Below are positions 55,937 through 64,000 of a DNA stretch of 64,000 nucleotides, piece by piece. The position numbers and the translations under genes were made by a program. The stretch's first letter is position 1. Every line of letters begins with the position of its first letter. Source of the DNA: Sorex araneus (Eukaryota > Chordata > Mammalia > Eulipotyphla > Soricidae); assembly GCF_027595985.1 (NCBI RefSeq), contig NC_073307.1, positions 17,474,395 to 17,538,394 of the forward strand. The letters run 5' to 3'. The notes beneath the pieces were generated by a model that searched no databases, was not told the origin of the DNA, and saw only the letters and a program-made list of their open reading frames with translations.

Positions 55937-56162
55937 AGAATGTCATCCCATTGCTCATTGATTTGCTCAAGTGGGCACTAGTAACATCTCCATTGTGAGA
56001 CTTGTTATTACTGCTTTTGGCAGTAGCTTGCCAGGCTCTGCCATGTGGACGAGAAACTCTCGGTAGCTTGCTGGGCTCTCCGAGAGGGACGGAGGAATCA
56101 AACCTGGGGTTGCTGCATGCAAGGCAAACGCCCTACCCACTGTGCTATCGCTCCAGCCCAAA
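55937..56162 (-). repeat. SOR-B SINE inserted at the end of a SOR-A
   Basis: 'tcatcccattgctcattgatttg', 'gtgggcactagtaacatctc', 'ggtagcttgctgggctctcc', 'ggcaaacgccctacccactg', 'tgctatcgctccagccc'. The octamer tail is reduced to almost nothing. Confidence 0.85.
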
Positions 56163-56324
56163 ACAAGGGGGGAGTAGGGAAAGTGTTAAAGCAGTGAAAT
56201 AGTTTTAAAGGGCTGGATGTTCCGGAGCCACCTACAATGTGGAAGCTCTGATCATAACCCTTCAGCACAGGCTCCTGAAAGGCAGAGAGCAATTTTTATT
56301 GTCAGATTGCTCTGAATGATAAGA

Positions 56325-56480
56325 GCTCATAACTTATCATTTTGACCTTGATCAAAAGACTTAAATTTTCTAGCTTCAAAGCTGTCAAGTGAGGATGATG
56401 CTACTTATCTTAGCAAAAGACTGCTTAAGGAAATCACGTGTGTGCAGCATTCAGCAAAGGCCTCCTACTCTGTGTCTGTT
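56325..56480 (+). repeat. MIR SINE (ancient)
   Basis: 'tgaccttgatcaaaagactta', 'gctgtcaagtgaggatgatgc', 'gtgcagcattcagcaaaggcc'. Confidence 0.65.
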
Positions 56481-56661
56481 AGAAGGTATCTCTCCCTGTG
56501 CCTCTCAGCTGTTTAACAGAGTATGGACGGTCCTGGCCCAAGCACTCGGGTGATGCAGAAAAATCACTACTCCTGTTTCCATAGCTCTATGCCTTGACAC
56601 AAATGGCACAGAGTCTTTAAGCCATAGTCACTCATGCTGAAAAGGAGATTAGGGTACAATT

Positions 56662-56749
56662 GTTCTTACACGGGGATCCTATGGATATTGGGAATCAAAC
56701 CACCAGTACCAGCTGTGTGCAAGCAAAGATAGTGCATCGCTCTGGCCCT
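56662..56749 (-). repeat. SOR SINE fragment
   Basis: 'ggggatcctatggatattgggaat', 'gtgtgcaagcaaagatag', 'gcatcgctctggccc'. Confidence 0.6.
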
Positions 56750-57337
56750 AATTTTTCTTTTCTTTTTTTTTGGTCTTGTGATTGAGACATATAAGGAGTG
56801 GATGACACATACAAATTATTATCTCCAGTTGCTTTTTTGTTACAGCAATGAGGAATCTCATGGCCTCACATGAGTCCTATTAAAAAGCCATAGCATTTCC
56901 ATTTTATACATAAGGGCATTAAAAACCAGCAGAGTATAAAAGGTCAAGGTTCTTAAGTGAACAAGCTGAGATTTGATCTGAGGTCTAAAATCACCTCCAA
57001 AGCCCATAGCTTTATCAATCAATCAAATTCTGTCTGTTGTCTCCATCTTCTTATTTGCAGGGAACCTGTCAATCAGCTTTCTCATTTTTTTTTTTACTCC
57101 TGTTAAGTTTTTTTTCAGGCATAATAGAAACACTTGGTATAAAATAGTAATATATTTATTTTTCAGTTGAAAATTTGAGCTTTTAACTCAAATTTACATA
57201 TTATCTAAATTTACATATTTCTCCGGAATTCTAAATTCTAATTATGCAAGAAATATGATGCATTTTAAGGGTTGTTAAAGACTCTGGGTTTGATTAAAAC
57301 TATTGACAAGTTTCTCTTACTTCTATTATAATATAGA
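56750..57337. other. unassigned AT-rich DNA
   Basis: No gene; T-rich patches at 57085-57100. Confidence 0.45.
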
Positions 57338-57464
57338 AATAATAATGTTCTTAATATTGACAAACCATGCTGTACTTATATGTAGTCATCTCTTGTCTGC
57401 TTGCACTGGGTGGCTATTGAATAAATTTAATCTTGTCCTAAAAAAATAATAATAATGTTCTTAA
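57338..57464 (+). mobile_element. 93-bp retroposed mRNA 3' end with 17-bp TSD
   Basis: Identical 17-mers (aataataatgttcttaa) at 57338-57354 and 57448-57464 bracket a 93-bp insert. The insert ends with AATAAA at 57420-57425, then 'tttaatcttgtcct' and an A run: the standard layout of an mRNA 3' end. No match to a SINE or LINE in this window. The source gene is not recognised. Severely 5'-truncated processed retrocopy or an orphan 3'-transduction fragment. Confidence 0.8.
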
Positions 57465-57704
57465 AGAATGTTTATTCCTAAACTAAGCCAAGTACATTTA
57501 AATGATTTTCAGTTAATATAAGGAGAATATGAAAATTAAATAAATTAGAAAATAATTACCAAAGTCACTGAAAAATAAAAAAAAATGAAAGGAAATTATT
57601 AAAATGCCAGTGTTTATTTGCAGTTATTTCCATTTTATTGATGAGAAAATTTCCTGGTGTTGATACTTAAGAATGATTTGTAGGAATTTTTGTCTTTCCT
57701 TTCA

Positions 57705-57965
57705 TATAGTTCAGAGCAGAGATTATTACTTAGAAGCCAGTTCTGGATTTAGGCAAGCCTCTGGCCAAATCCTGACTCTGACAAGTGTTGGCTATGATCT
57801 TGAGCAAATTACTCATTTTTTCTAAGCCTCATTTTATCTTGGAAGAAAATAATATAATGGTACCACTTACTTTTACGGTTTATATGAATATTTTAGAAAC
57901 TGCTTCCTATAAAATACATAGCACTTATTATCTAACACATGGCAGCTAGTATTTTTATTATGTCA
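57705..57965 (+). repeat. MIR SINE, nearly full length
   Basis: 'gaagccagttctggatttagg', 'aatcctgactctgacaagtg', 'gatcttgagcaaattactca', 'taagcctcattttatcttgg', 'catagcacttattatctaacaca'. All MIR blocks in order. Confidence 0.85.
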
Positions 57966-58249
57966 TGTACCATAAATATTCCCAATATCTTTAGGTACAG
58001 ATGCAATTTCATGATTCAAAGGCACATTCAGACCAAAAAGCAAGTCAGTTAATCATTTACCGAAGTTCCCTCTCTTCTACTCTATAAAATTATGAATTGT
58101 GTCTTAGCAGTTTGAACCCCAAAAATCCACACAAGCCATAAGAAATATTAGAGAATTTATGTCAGTATGGACCCGAATGGTGATTCAAATGGAGAAATAT
58201 GTTCATCCAGTTGATAAGGTCACATCAAAATCAAATTAGTTAGGATAGA
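57966..58249. other. unassigned AT-rich DNA
   Basis: Nothing recognised. Confidence 0.45.
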
Positions 58250-58388
58250 GAGGAGATCAGTATGACAATAATGGATGAAAATGATCGCTTTGGACAGGAA
58301 CTGAGTGTTGAAAGTGGGTAAAGGGTTATACCTTGATAACCTTTCAGTATCTGTATTGCAAATCCTAATGCCCCAAAGGGGTGGGGGG

Positions 58389-58428
<40 letters not shown>

Positions 58429-58565
58429 CCTGGGAGAGAGAGAGAGAAAGGGAGAGAGAGAGGAGTCTAACATAGAGGATAGAGGGAGGGGAGGGAAACT
58501 GGGGACACTGGTGCTGGGAAATGTACACTAGTGAAGAGGACCAGTTAAAAAAAAGAGAAAAAAAT
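58250..58565 (+). repeat. shrew L1 3' end with (GA)n
   Basis: 'atgacaataatggatgaaaatg', 'ggacaggaactgagtgttg', 'tatctgtattgcaaatcc', a GA tract at about 58394-58430, 'gaaactggggacactggtgctg', 'aaatgtacactagtgaag' and an A-rich end. Sense-strand reference for the antisense copies at 4.8, 23.5 and 54.3 kb. Confidence 0.75.
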
Positions 58566-59190
58566 CAAATCAGCAGCTGAAATCAACCGGGAAACTTCTT
58601 TTCAGCAATTCTCCAGTTAGATCAAACTGGAAAGTCAGCGTATGCTTTCCCCTGTTTCTTGCTCTCTTTGTTTAATTTGTTGGGATTTCTTTTTTCTTTC
58701 TCTTTGTGGCAGGCCAGTACAAGTACCTAAAATACGGAGGGTTTCCATTCCACTCTCAGAGCCAGTGGGATGTAACAGATGTAACCCATCACCTTGCATC
58801 TGGGGTTGTGATCATACGATGTAATGCATGGAGTTTTCTGCATCTTGCCCTGCTATCTGGGAGGAAATCTATTCGATGGCTCTGCTACATCTGGCATGGG
58901 AATGTGCATAATAACAGCACCCTCCCCTGCCTGGCCTGAATGGGTTCTGGGAGTCTGGCACCCCATTATTGAGTGGACACACATTACTCTGGTCTCCTGG
59001 TCTGCCTCCAGTGCCCCGGGGCAGCACCAGAACTGTCCTCAAAGCCATGCTCAAGAGCTGCTGGCACTCCTGCTCTTCAAAAAAAAAAAATCTCTCTTTG
59101 GTCTGGATCCTGTGGTCTCATGGCCTCATCTTTCTATTTCCATCACTGCCTGCCTCTCTGAGCAGGCGTCTTTGATCTGTCTTCCACCCA
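58566..59190. other. unassigned, exon-like polypyrimidine patch
   Basis: 58680-58713 is a pyrimidine-rich run ending in 'gtggcag', followed by an open frame to 58939. It imitates a 3' splice site and exon, but I recognise no protein in it, and an A run at 59080-59091 suggests retroposed material. Not called as a gene. Confidence 0.25.
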
Positions 59191-59194
59191 CTTA

Positions 59195-59335
59195 CATTTA
59201 AAGTGCAAATATTAGCAGGTCTTTTTCCTGCTTAAAGCTCTTAAAGCTGCCTCAAGTTACTCTCAGGATGAAGCTAAGACTCTCCCGAGTCACTCTTAGC
59301 TAGAGACTGCCCTCCCAGACAGCCCCGACGCACCC
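59195..59335 (+). repeat. L2 LINE fragment (ancient)
   Basis: 'cctgcttaaagctcttaaagctgcc' and 'tactctcaggatgaagctaagactc' correspond to the L2 block 'ctgcttaaaaccctccagtgg ... agaataaaatccaaactc'. Confidence 0.6.
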
Positions 59336-59710
59336 GCCTACGGGGCAAGCCAAACCTTCTAGGGGATCTCAGGGCATCCATGGTCTATAGCTATATGAAA
59401 TGCTACCTTTTTCAGCACTCCAACCTTTTTTAATTTTTTTTTTTTAACCAGCTAGCTCCTACAGATTTCAGTAGATCCATCTCTTAATTCTATTAAAGGT
59501 TTTTTGGATTGATGCCACCTCCCCCCACCCACTCCCATTAGCACTTTACTACTTTCCTGAAGTTCATACCATAAGCTTAATTAGTGAGGTCTATGAAAAT
59601 TGCTAATTAACCATGTCTCTTCCTAGTAAGAACTACCTCCGTGACTGGTTCTGTCCTCTGTATTAAGCTCTCTTTTGGTTCCACCTTAACTTGTCACCGT
59701 ACTCAACAAC
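59336..59710. other. unassigned DNA
   Basis: T-rich tract at about 59430-59448; no gene or repeat recognised. Confidence 0.45.
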
Positions 59711-59872
59711 AATTTAGTCATTGGGGGCCAGAGCAGGGAGGACACTTATCTTGCTCGCTGCCAATCTGGGTTCAATCCCCAGCAACATACAGTCCTCGAA
59801 GCACAAGTAGTGATCCCTGGGCACAGAGCCAGGAGTAAGCCTTGAGCACTGCAGTGTTTGACAACACACACA

Positions 59873-59915
<43 letters not shown>

Positions 59916-59926
59916 TTTAGTCACTG
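59711..59926 (+). mobile_element. SOR-A SINE with (CA)n tail inside its TSD
   Basis: 'ggggccagagcagggagg', 'tctgggttcaatccccagc', 'agccaggagtaagccttgag', then 'gacaacacacacagacac' and a pure CA run to 59911. aatttagtca[t/c]tg is repeated at 59711-59723 and 59914-59926 (one mismatch), so the microsatellite lies within the insertion and occupies the place of the poly(A) tail. Confidence 0.85.
59864..59911. repeat. (CA)n microsatellite
   Basis: About 20 CA units. Open frames reading CVCVCV on the minus strand are artefacts. Confidence 0.95.
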
Positions 59927-59955
59927 GACCGTGAATGAATGAAAAAAAAAATGAC

Positions 59956-60218
59956 AAGATGAGCAATCACTGTCATCCTGTTGTTCATCGATTTCTTTGA
60001 GCGGGCACCAGTAATGTCTCTCATTGAGAGACTTATTGTTACTGTTTTTGGCATATCCAATACGCACAGGTAGCTTGCCAGGCTCTGCCGCATGGGCTCG
60101 ATACTCTCGGTAGCTTGCTGGGCTCTCCGAGAGGGACGGAGGAATCAAACTCCGGTCGGCCGCATGAAAGGCAAACGCCCCACCGCTGTGCTATAGCTCC
60201 AGCCCCAAGATGAACAAT
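59956..60218 (-). mobile_element. SOR-B SINE with 12-bp TSD
   Basis: Element 59968-60206 between aagatg[a/g]... copies at 59956-59967 and 60207-60218 (aagatgagcaat / aagatgaacaat). Full head (complement 'gctatagctccagcccc') and body; a single octamer unit at the tail. Confidence 0.9.
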
Positions 60219-60284
60219 AGACAATAAAAATAATAATTAGAATGTATTGCATACAGACACTGTGCTGTGTACTCCATTTCCGTT

Positions 60285-60430
60285 TTGTTTGGTTTTGCTT
60301 TTGTTTGGAGGAAGTGCCTGGCAGTGCTCAGGGATTCCACCTAGCTCGGGGCTCGGGGCTCAGTTCCAGCATTGCTCAGGGGACCATTTGTGGTGCTGGC
60401 AGTTGAGCCCTTGTACTACCTCTCTGGCAC
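60285..60430 (-). repeat. SOR-A SINE, old
   Basis: 'tggcagtgctcagggattcc', a tandem 'cggggct' duplication near 60348-60361, 'gctcaggggaccatttgtgg', 'gtactacctctctggc'. Confidence 0.7.
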
Positions 60431-61315
60431 TGTGCTGTGTACTTCATTAGAAACCACTTGTTCCGTCCTCACATAAATACGATTAGTGCCACTGTTGCAC
60501 CGATGGCTTCAACTCTGGGTTGAACATGTGTGAGCATTCTTCTCATCATGAGATCGTTCTGAGACTTTCAAAACCATGCAAGCCTTAGATTTTTCTTCTG
60601 TACTGCGTCTAGTTCAGAGATTTACATGTAGTTTGTGCATAAAAATATTCAAAAAATATGGAGTACAATAGCTGTTGCTTTTTCTATATCCCTGTGAAGG
60701 ATATAATAGAAACTGACCTCCTGCCCCCTCTGTTCATATTCTAGCCTCCCCATTATTAGCCTGTTAACCTTTCTTCTTTCAAGTCAGCCATTAAACTGAC
60801 CCACTCCTCTCCGTTGATCTACGATGATGTTTCTGAAGCACATAGTGCTTAGAAAGCGACAATATGTTTATATTTTCTAAGTCCTGCCTGTGTCCTCCAT
60901 ATGGGCTTGCCCCCAAGTTTTGCCCCCTGAACTATGAAGGCGCACAAGGAAAAAATGAAATCTTGCTTGCAAGCTTGGGTGAGAGGGGGTACGAGGAGGA
61001 GGAGGTGCTCACAACCTTGGGGGGTCAGAGTTGCGTGGCTCCCACAGCCCAGGGGCTTATCGACTCCTGATCCCTGGAGTCACGGCATCTCATTTCTGGG
61101 CTCCCAGAGGAGAGCCTATTTCTGCGACTTCTATGGCCTCTGATGGTGACCTTGGGGTGCTGCCTCTGAGCTGCTTCATTTCAAGACCCACGTGGCAAGA
61201 AGGCTAAGCGGTTAGCTCCGGAAGAGTCTCCCAGTCTTGTGGTCAGTGGTCACTGGGGCTGAGTCATCTCCCTACAGCTGCAGCCACAGTCTGAGCTTAT
61301 CCCTCTCAAGGTGCT
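60431..61315. other. unassigned, GC-richer DNA
   Basis: 60880-61315 is richer in GC than most of the window but has no recognisable coding family. Overlapping short open frames (60864-61143) lack domains. Confidence 0.4.
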
Positions 61316-61320
61316 GCACG

Positions 61321-61562
61321 GACTGCAGCTATAGCACGGCGCGTAGGGCATTTGCCTCGCACGTGGCTGACTCAGGTTCGATTCCTCCATCCCTCTCAGA
61401 GAGCCCAGCAAGCTACCAAGAGTACCCCACCCACACAGCAGAGCCTGGCAAGCTAACTGTGGCATACGCGCTATGCCAAAAACAGTAAAGAGTCTCACAA
61501 TGGAGACGTTACTGATGCCCGCTCAAGCAAATCTATGCACAACAGGATGACAGCGCTACTAT
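61321..61562 (+). repeat. SOR-B SINE, full length
   Basis: 'gactgcagctatagcacggc', B box 'ggttcgattcc', 'gctaccaagagtaccccacc', 'gttactgatgcccgctc', tail 'gacagcgctact'. Open frames on both strands are SINE artefacts. Confidence 0.9.
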
Positions 61563-62150
61563 TTCTATGAATGCTACGATCTTTCAAAACTCCTTGAATA
61601 TAGGTTCATAGAAAAAAATACTGTGAGTGTTTTGAATTCATTTTCCAAAATGTATTACAATTTCAAGATAATTTCTAGTCATTCAATTCTTAAGCATATT
61701 CTTTTCTAATCATTCCATCTTGTACAAATACTTATTTTTTAAATGCAGCCAGAGGCATTTTTTTTAACTAAGCCACACAATTACATGAAATAACCATAAA
61801 GCCAGTAGATCAAATATGAAGAAAGAAATTCAGGTTAAAACATATTTATTCCCTTCCTATTTAAACACCATAATAACTGTGGTGACTGACAGCATTTACA
61901 TGGGATTGTATAAATCAAAAGAAATATGTGCTGCCTTAACAAATCATTATGAAAGTCATGACAAAAGAATAAGGGGGAAAAACAGTGCATTTTCAACTTT
62001 ATTTACCATCTTCCATTATAAATTTTTTAAAAGTGTACCACCTGGCAAACTCTTTTACAGTCATTTTCCAAAGTGAAGAATAAAAAGGAAATTAAACTTT
62101 GAGGGGGGAAATATAAAAATAAATGAAAACACAAAAATGATTAAGTGATT
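61563..62150. other. unassigned AT-rich DNA
   Basis: No gene. The open frame at 61816-62076 (86 codons) has no recognised domain. Confidence 0.4.
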
Positions 62151-62157
62151 CCATGTG

Positions 62158-62275
62158 ACTTCTCTCTGTCTCTGTCACTCTGTCTCTCTCTGTCTCTGTC
62201 TCTCTGTCTCTGTCTCTCTGTCTCTGTCTCTGTCTCTCTGTCTCTGTCTTTCTCTTTCTCTCACTATTTCTCCCT

Positions 62276-62319
<44 letters not shown>

Positions 62320-62326
62320 TACACAA
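62158..62326. repeat. (TC)n / tctctg / (CA)n compound microsatellite
   Basis: ctctgtctctgt units, then pure CT, then a short CA run. Open frames on both strands across it are low complexity. Confidence 0.95.
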
Positions 62327-62429
62327 ATTTTCACCTTTACACAATACACACTACACAATACATCAAACTAACCAGTGGCATGCTAAGTTCTAACTTCTTT
62401 CTTTGAGTTCCAGAGAAATTTGACATTTT

Positions 62430-62609
62430 TGGTTGTTATTTTGTTGGTCGCAGGCAGTAGTGCTCAAGGATTAGTCTCTTCCCAATGCTTAGGAATGAAT
62501 TTTGGTAGTTCTCCGGGGACAGTATGTGGTGCCAGGGATTGAACCTGGATTGGTGGCCACATGCAGAGCAAAAGCCCAACGAGTTGTTACTGTTTCTTTG
62601 TCCCCCCCA
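62430..62609 (-). repeat. SOR-A SINE, diverged
   Basis: 'ggttgttattttgttggtcg', 'gtagtgctcaaggattagtc', 'gtgccagggattgaacctgg', 'gcagagcaaaagcccaac'. Confidence 0.7.
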
Positions 62610-63225
62610 ACCTTCACTTACTGTTCAATGGAACTGTATCAAAGCTCAGAAGGAGCCCAGGAAGCTGTGAAACCCTGCAGTTGAAATGGAAAAAAAAATA
62701 GAAAACAGAATTTTTCTTTTTTAAATGTTGGGCTTTTTCCCCACAAAGATCAAGGAACCGGAAAGTACTGTTTACATAACTGGGCTCAGACTGCTTTGTT
62801 CTCACACTCACCCCTGCTATTCCCACTTGCTTTCAAGGTAATGGCTTTCATCAGGAGCCACATTCTCACCAGTTTGCACCTCTGCCTACACAAGGGGAAG
62901 TGTGGACTTGGACACAGAGGAGCTCATTAGCCTGCTCAAGGTGACCTTTGATGAAAATTCATGATACAGCACTTAATACAGCTCATGGTTTGGCAAATAT
63001 GAGTATGGCAGCATGTGCATTTCAATAATAAGTGCAGGAACCAACATGTGTTTTTATTGGACAAAGCAAAGTGTTATCTTTATTAGAAAAGATCTTTATC
63101 TGAATCATTTAAGTAGGGGAGATAGCCTATTTGCCAAGTGGAACCACCACCAGTAAATAACACCTTTGTGGGTACCTTCCACTTCAGGCTAGAAAATGCA
63201 GGAAAGGTTGGGGAGGATTGTATAA
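62610..63225. other. unassigned intergenic DNA
   Basis: Nothing recognised. Confidence 0.45.
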
Positions 63226-63227
63226 AA

Positions 63228-63390
63228 TTATATAAAATCCAGTGCTTACTTGGCTTGAACTCAATACTTTACATGCATTCTCTCATTTAATTTCAGCATT
63301 ATCTAGATAGCTCTATTTTCCAACATGTAAACTGAGGCTCAGTTAGGTAATTTGTCCTACTTTACTCCTCAAACAGGGTCTTCTATAAAA
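63228..63390 (-). repeat. MIR SINE (ancient)
   Basis: 'ctttacatgcattctctcattt', 'ctattttccaacatgtaaactgagg' and 'ctcagttaggtaatttgtcc' are antisense MIR blocks. Confidence 0.8.
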
Positions 63391-63536
63391 TATGCACTCA
63401 AATATTTGTACAAGTGAGGGGGTAGGAAAGGGAGAGAGAAAAAATCTAATACGGAGAACATTACTATAATCAAAATGATGAGTCAAGAAAGACTAGACTG
63501 GAGAAATGATTATGGGGGCAGAGAGGCACAAAATGT

Positions 63537-63743
63537 TCATTAGATGTTTATTTTTTTTTATTTTTGCTTTTTGGATCACGCCCGGTAATGCTCAGGGGTT
63601 ACTCCTGGCTCCGTACTCAGGAATTACTCCTGGCAGTGCTCAAGGGACCATATGGGATGCTGGGAGTCGAATCTGGGTTGGTCTTGTGCAAAGCAAACGC
63701 CCTACCCGCTGTGCTATTGCTCCAGCCCCTCATTAGATGTTTA
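63537..63743 (-). mobile_element. SOR-A SINE with perfect 14-bp TSD
   Basis: Element 63551-63729 between identical copies of tcattagatgttta (63537-63550 and 63730-63743). Poly(T) start, 'gctttttggatcacgcccgg', 'ggctccgtactcaggaatta', 'cgccctacccgctgtgctat', 'gctccagcccc'. Low divergence. Confidence 0.95.
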
Positions 63744-63794
63744 AAGAAGTAAAATGACATTAATATTTGAATACTTTTATATAAATATAAAAAT

Positions 63795-63935
63795 AAATAC
63801 TTGTCATAAACACTTGCTATATGCCAGGAATTGCTCTAGTTATATTAACATATATTGCAGTTCTCTATAGCAATTTATTTTTACTTAATAGGTTACTTAT
63901 ATTTTTCATTTTTTCTTTACCCCATTTTACTCTTT
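63795..63935 (-). repeat. probable MIR fragment
   Basis: 'aacacttgctatatgccagg' and 'attgctctagttatattaac' resemble the antisense MIR 3' end. Confidence 0.5.
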
Positions 63936-64000
63936 ACTCCATTTTACTCCAAATGACCTCCAAATGAGGTTAGAATCCCTAGAAGCAGAACTAAGGTGAA

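Noticed and set aside
58680-58940. A spliced exon after a polypyrimidine tract
   Set aside because: The acceptor-like site is plausible by chance in T-rich DNA, the reading frame matches no family I know, and no donor site or neighbouring exon is evident.
1-64000. CRISPR array, prophage or bacterial defence system
   Set aside because: No regularly spaced direct repeats, operons or prokaryotic genes; the repeats are dispersed mammalian retroelements.

Overview
This window looks like nuclear DNA of a shrew (Soricidae, most likely a Sorex-type genome). The main evidence is more than forty copies of a tRNA-derived SINE whose head and body match my memory of the SOR family of shrews. Ancient pan-mammalian repeats (MIR, L2, MLT1-type LTRs, a Tigger1 DNA transposon, L1 3' UTR pieces) also fit a placental mammal. 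The species call rests on recognition, not on a database search.

I find no intact protein-coding gene, rRNA, functional tRNA or CRISPR array. Three processed (retroposed) pseudogenes are clear: RPL10 (34170-34568, +), RPL17 (40460-41027, -) and histone H2B (46529-46946, +). All carry frameshifts, substitutions or truncation. The rest is AT-rich intergenic or deep intronic DNA filled with retroelements of several ages.

Names used here. SOR-A is the SINE form with the tRNA-like head, a body reading 'gagtgcagagccaggagtaa' and a poly(A) tail. SOR-B shares the tRNA-like head but has a different 3' half ('gcctggcaagctacc', 'gttactggtgcccgct') and ends in one to three copies of an octamer-like unit (cagtgata / cagtgcta). 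SOR-BL is SOR-B with an extra block of about 90-100 bp in the body ('gaccctgaaagagcctccaa'). R1 is a block of about 185 bp found next to SOR-BL. R2 is a longer shrew-specific element related to R1.

Layout. 0-9 kb: sparse SINEs, an MIR and an inverted L1 3' end. 9.4-9.9 kb: a complete 463-bp insertion with a 16-bp target-site duplication (TSD). 12.1-13.0 kb: an 863-bp composite element inside an MIR, with 185-bp inverted arms and an SOR-BL tail, bounded by a 12-bp TSD. 14-21 kb: L2 fragments, one split by a younger insertion, then an MLT1-type LTR. 24-28 kb: a second MLT1 fragment and a ~1.1-kb LTR. 28-34 kb: SINEs and L1 fragments. 34.2-35.6 kb: RPL10 pseudogene abutting a Tigger1 fossil. 36.2-37.3 kb: an inverted copy of the ~1-kb LTR. 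38-48 kb: well-dated SINEs, the RPL17 and H2B pseudogenes, a third LTR copy and a second composite element. 48-64 kb: SINE pairs, R2 copies, a 5'-inverted L1, a tiny retroposed mRNA tail, MIRs and microsatellites.

No operon-like or pathway logic applies. The interest lies in retroelement modularity: the chimeric SOR-B/SOR-BL/R1 series, the fold-back composite, the non-poly(A) SINE tails, and microsatellites growing out of SINE tails.
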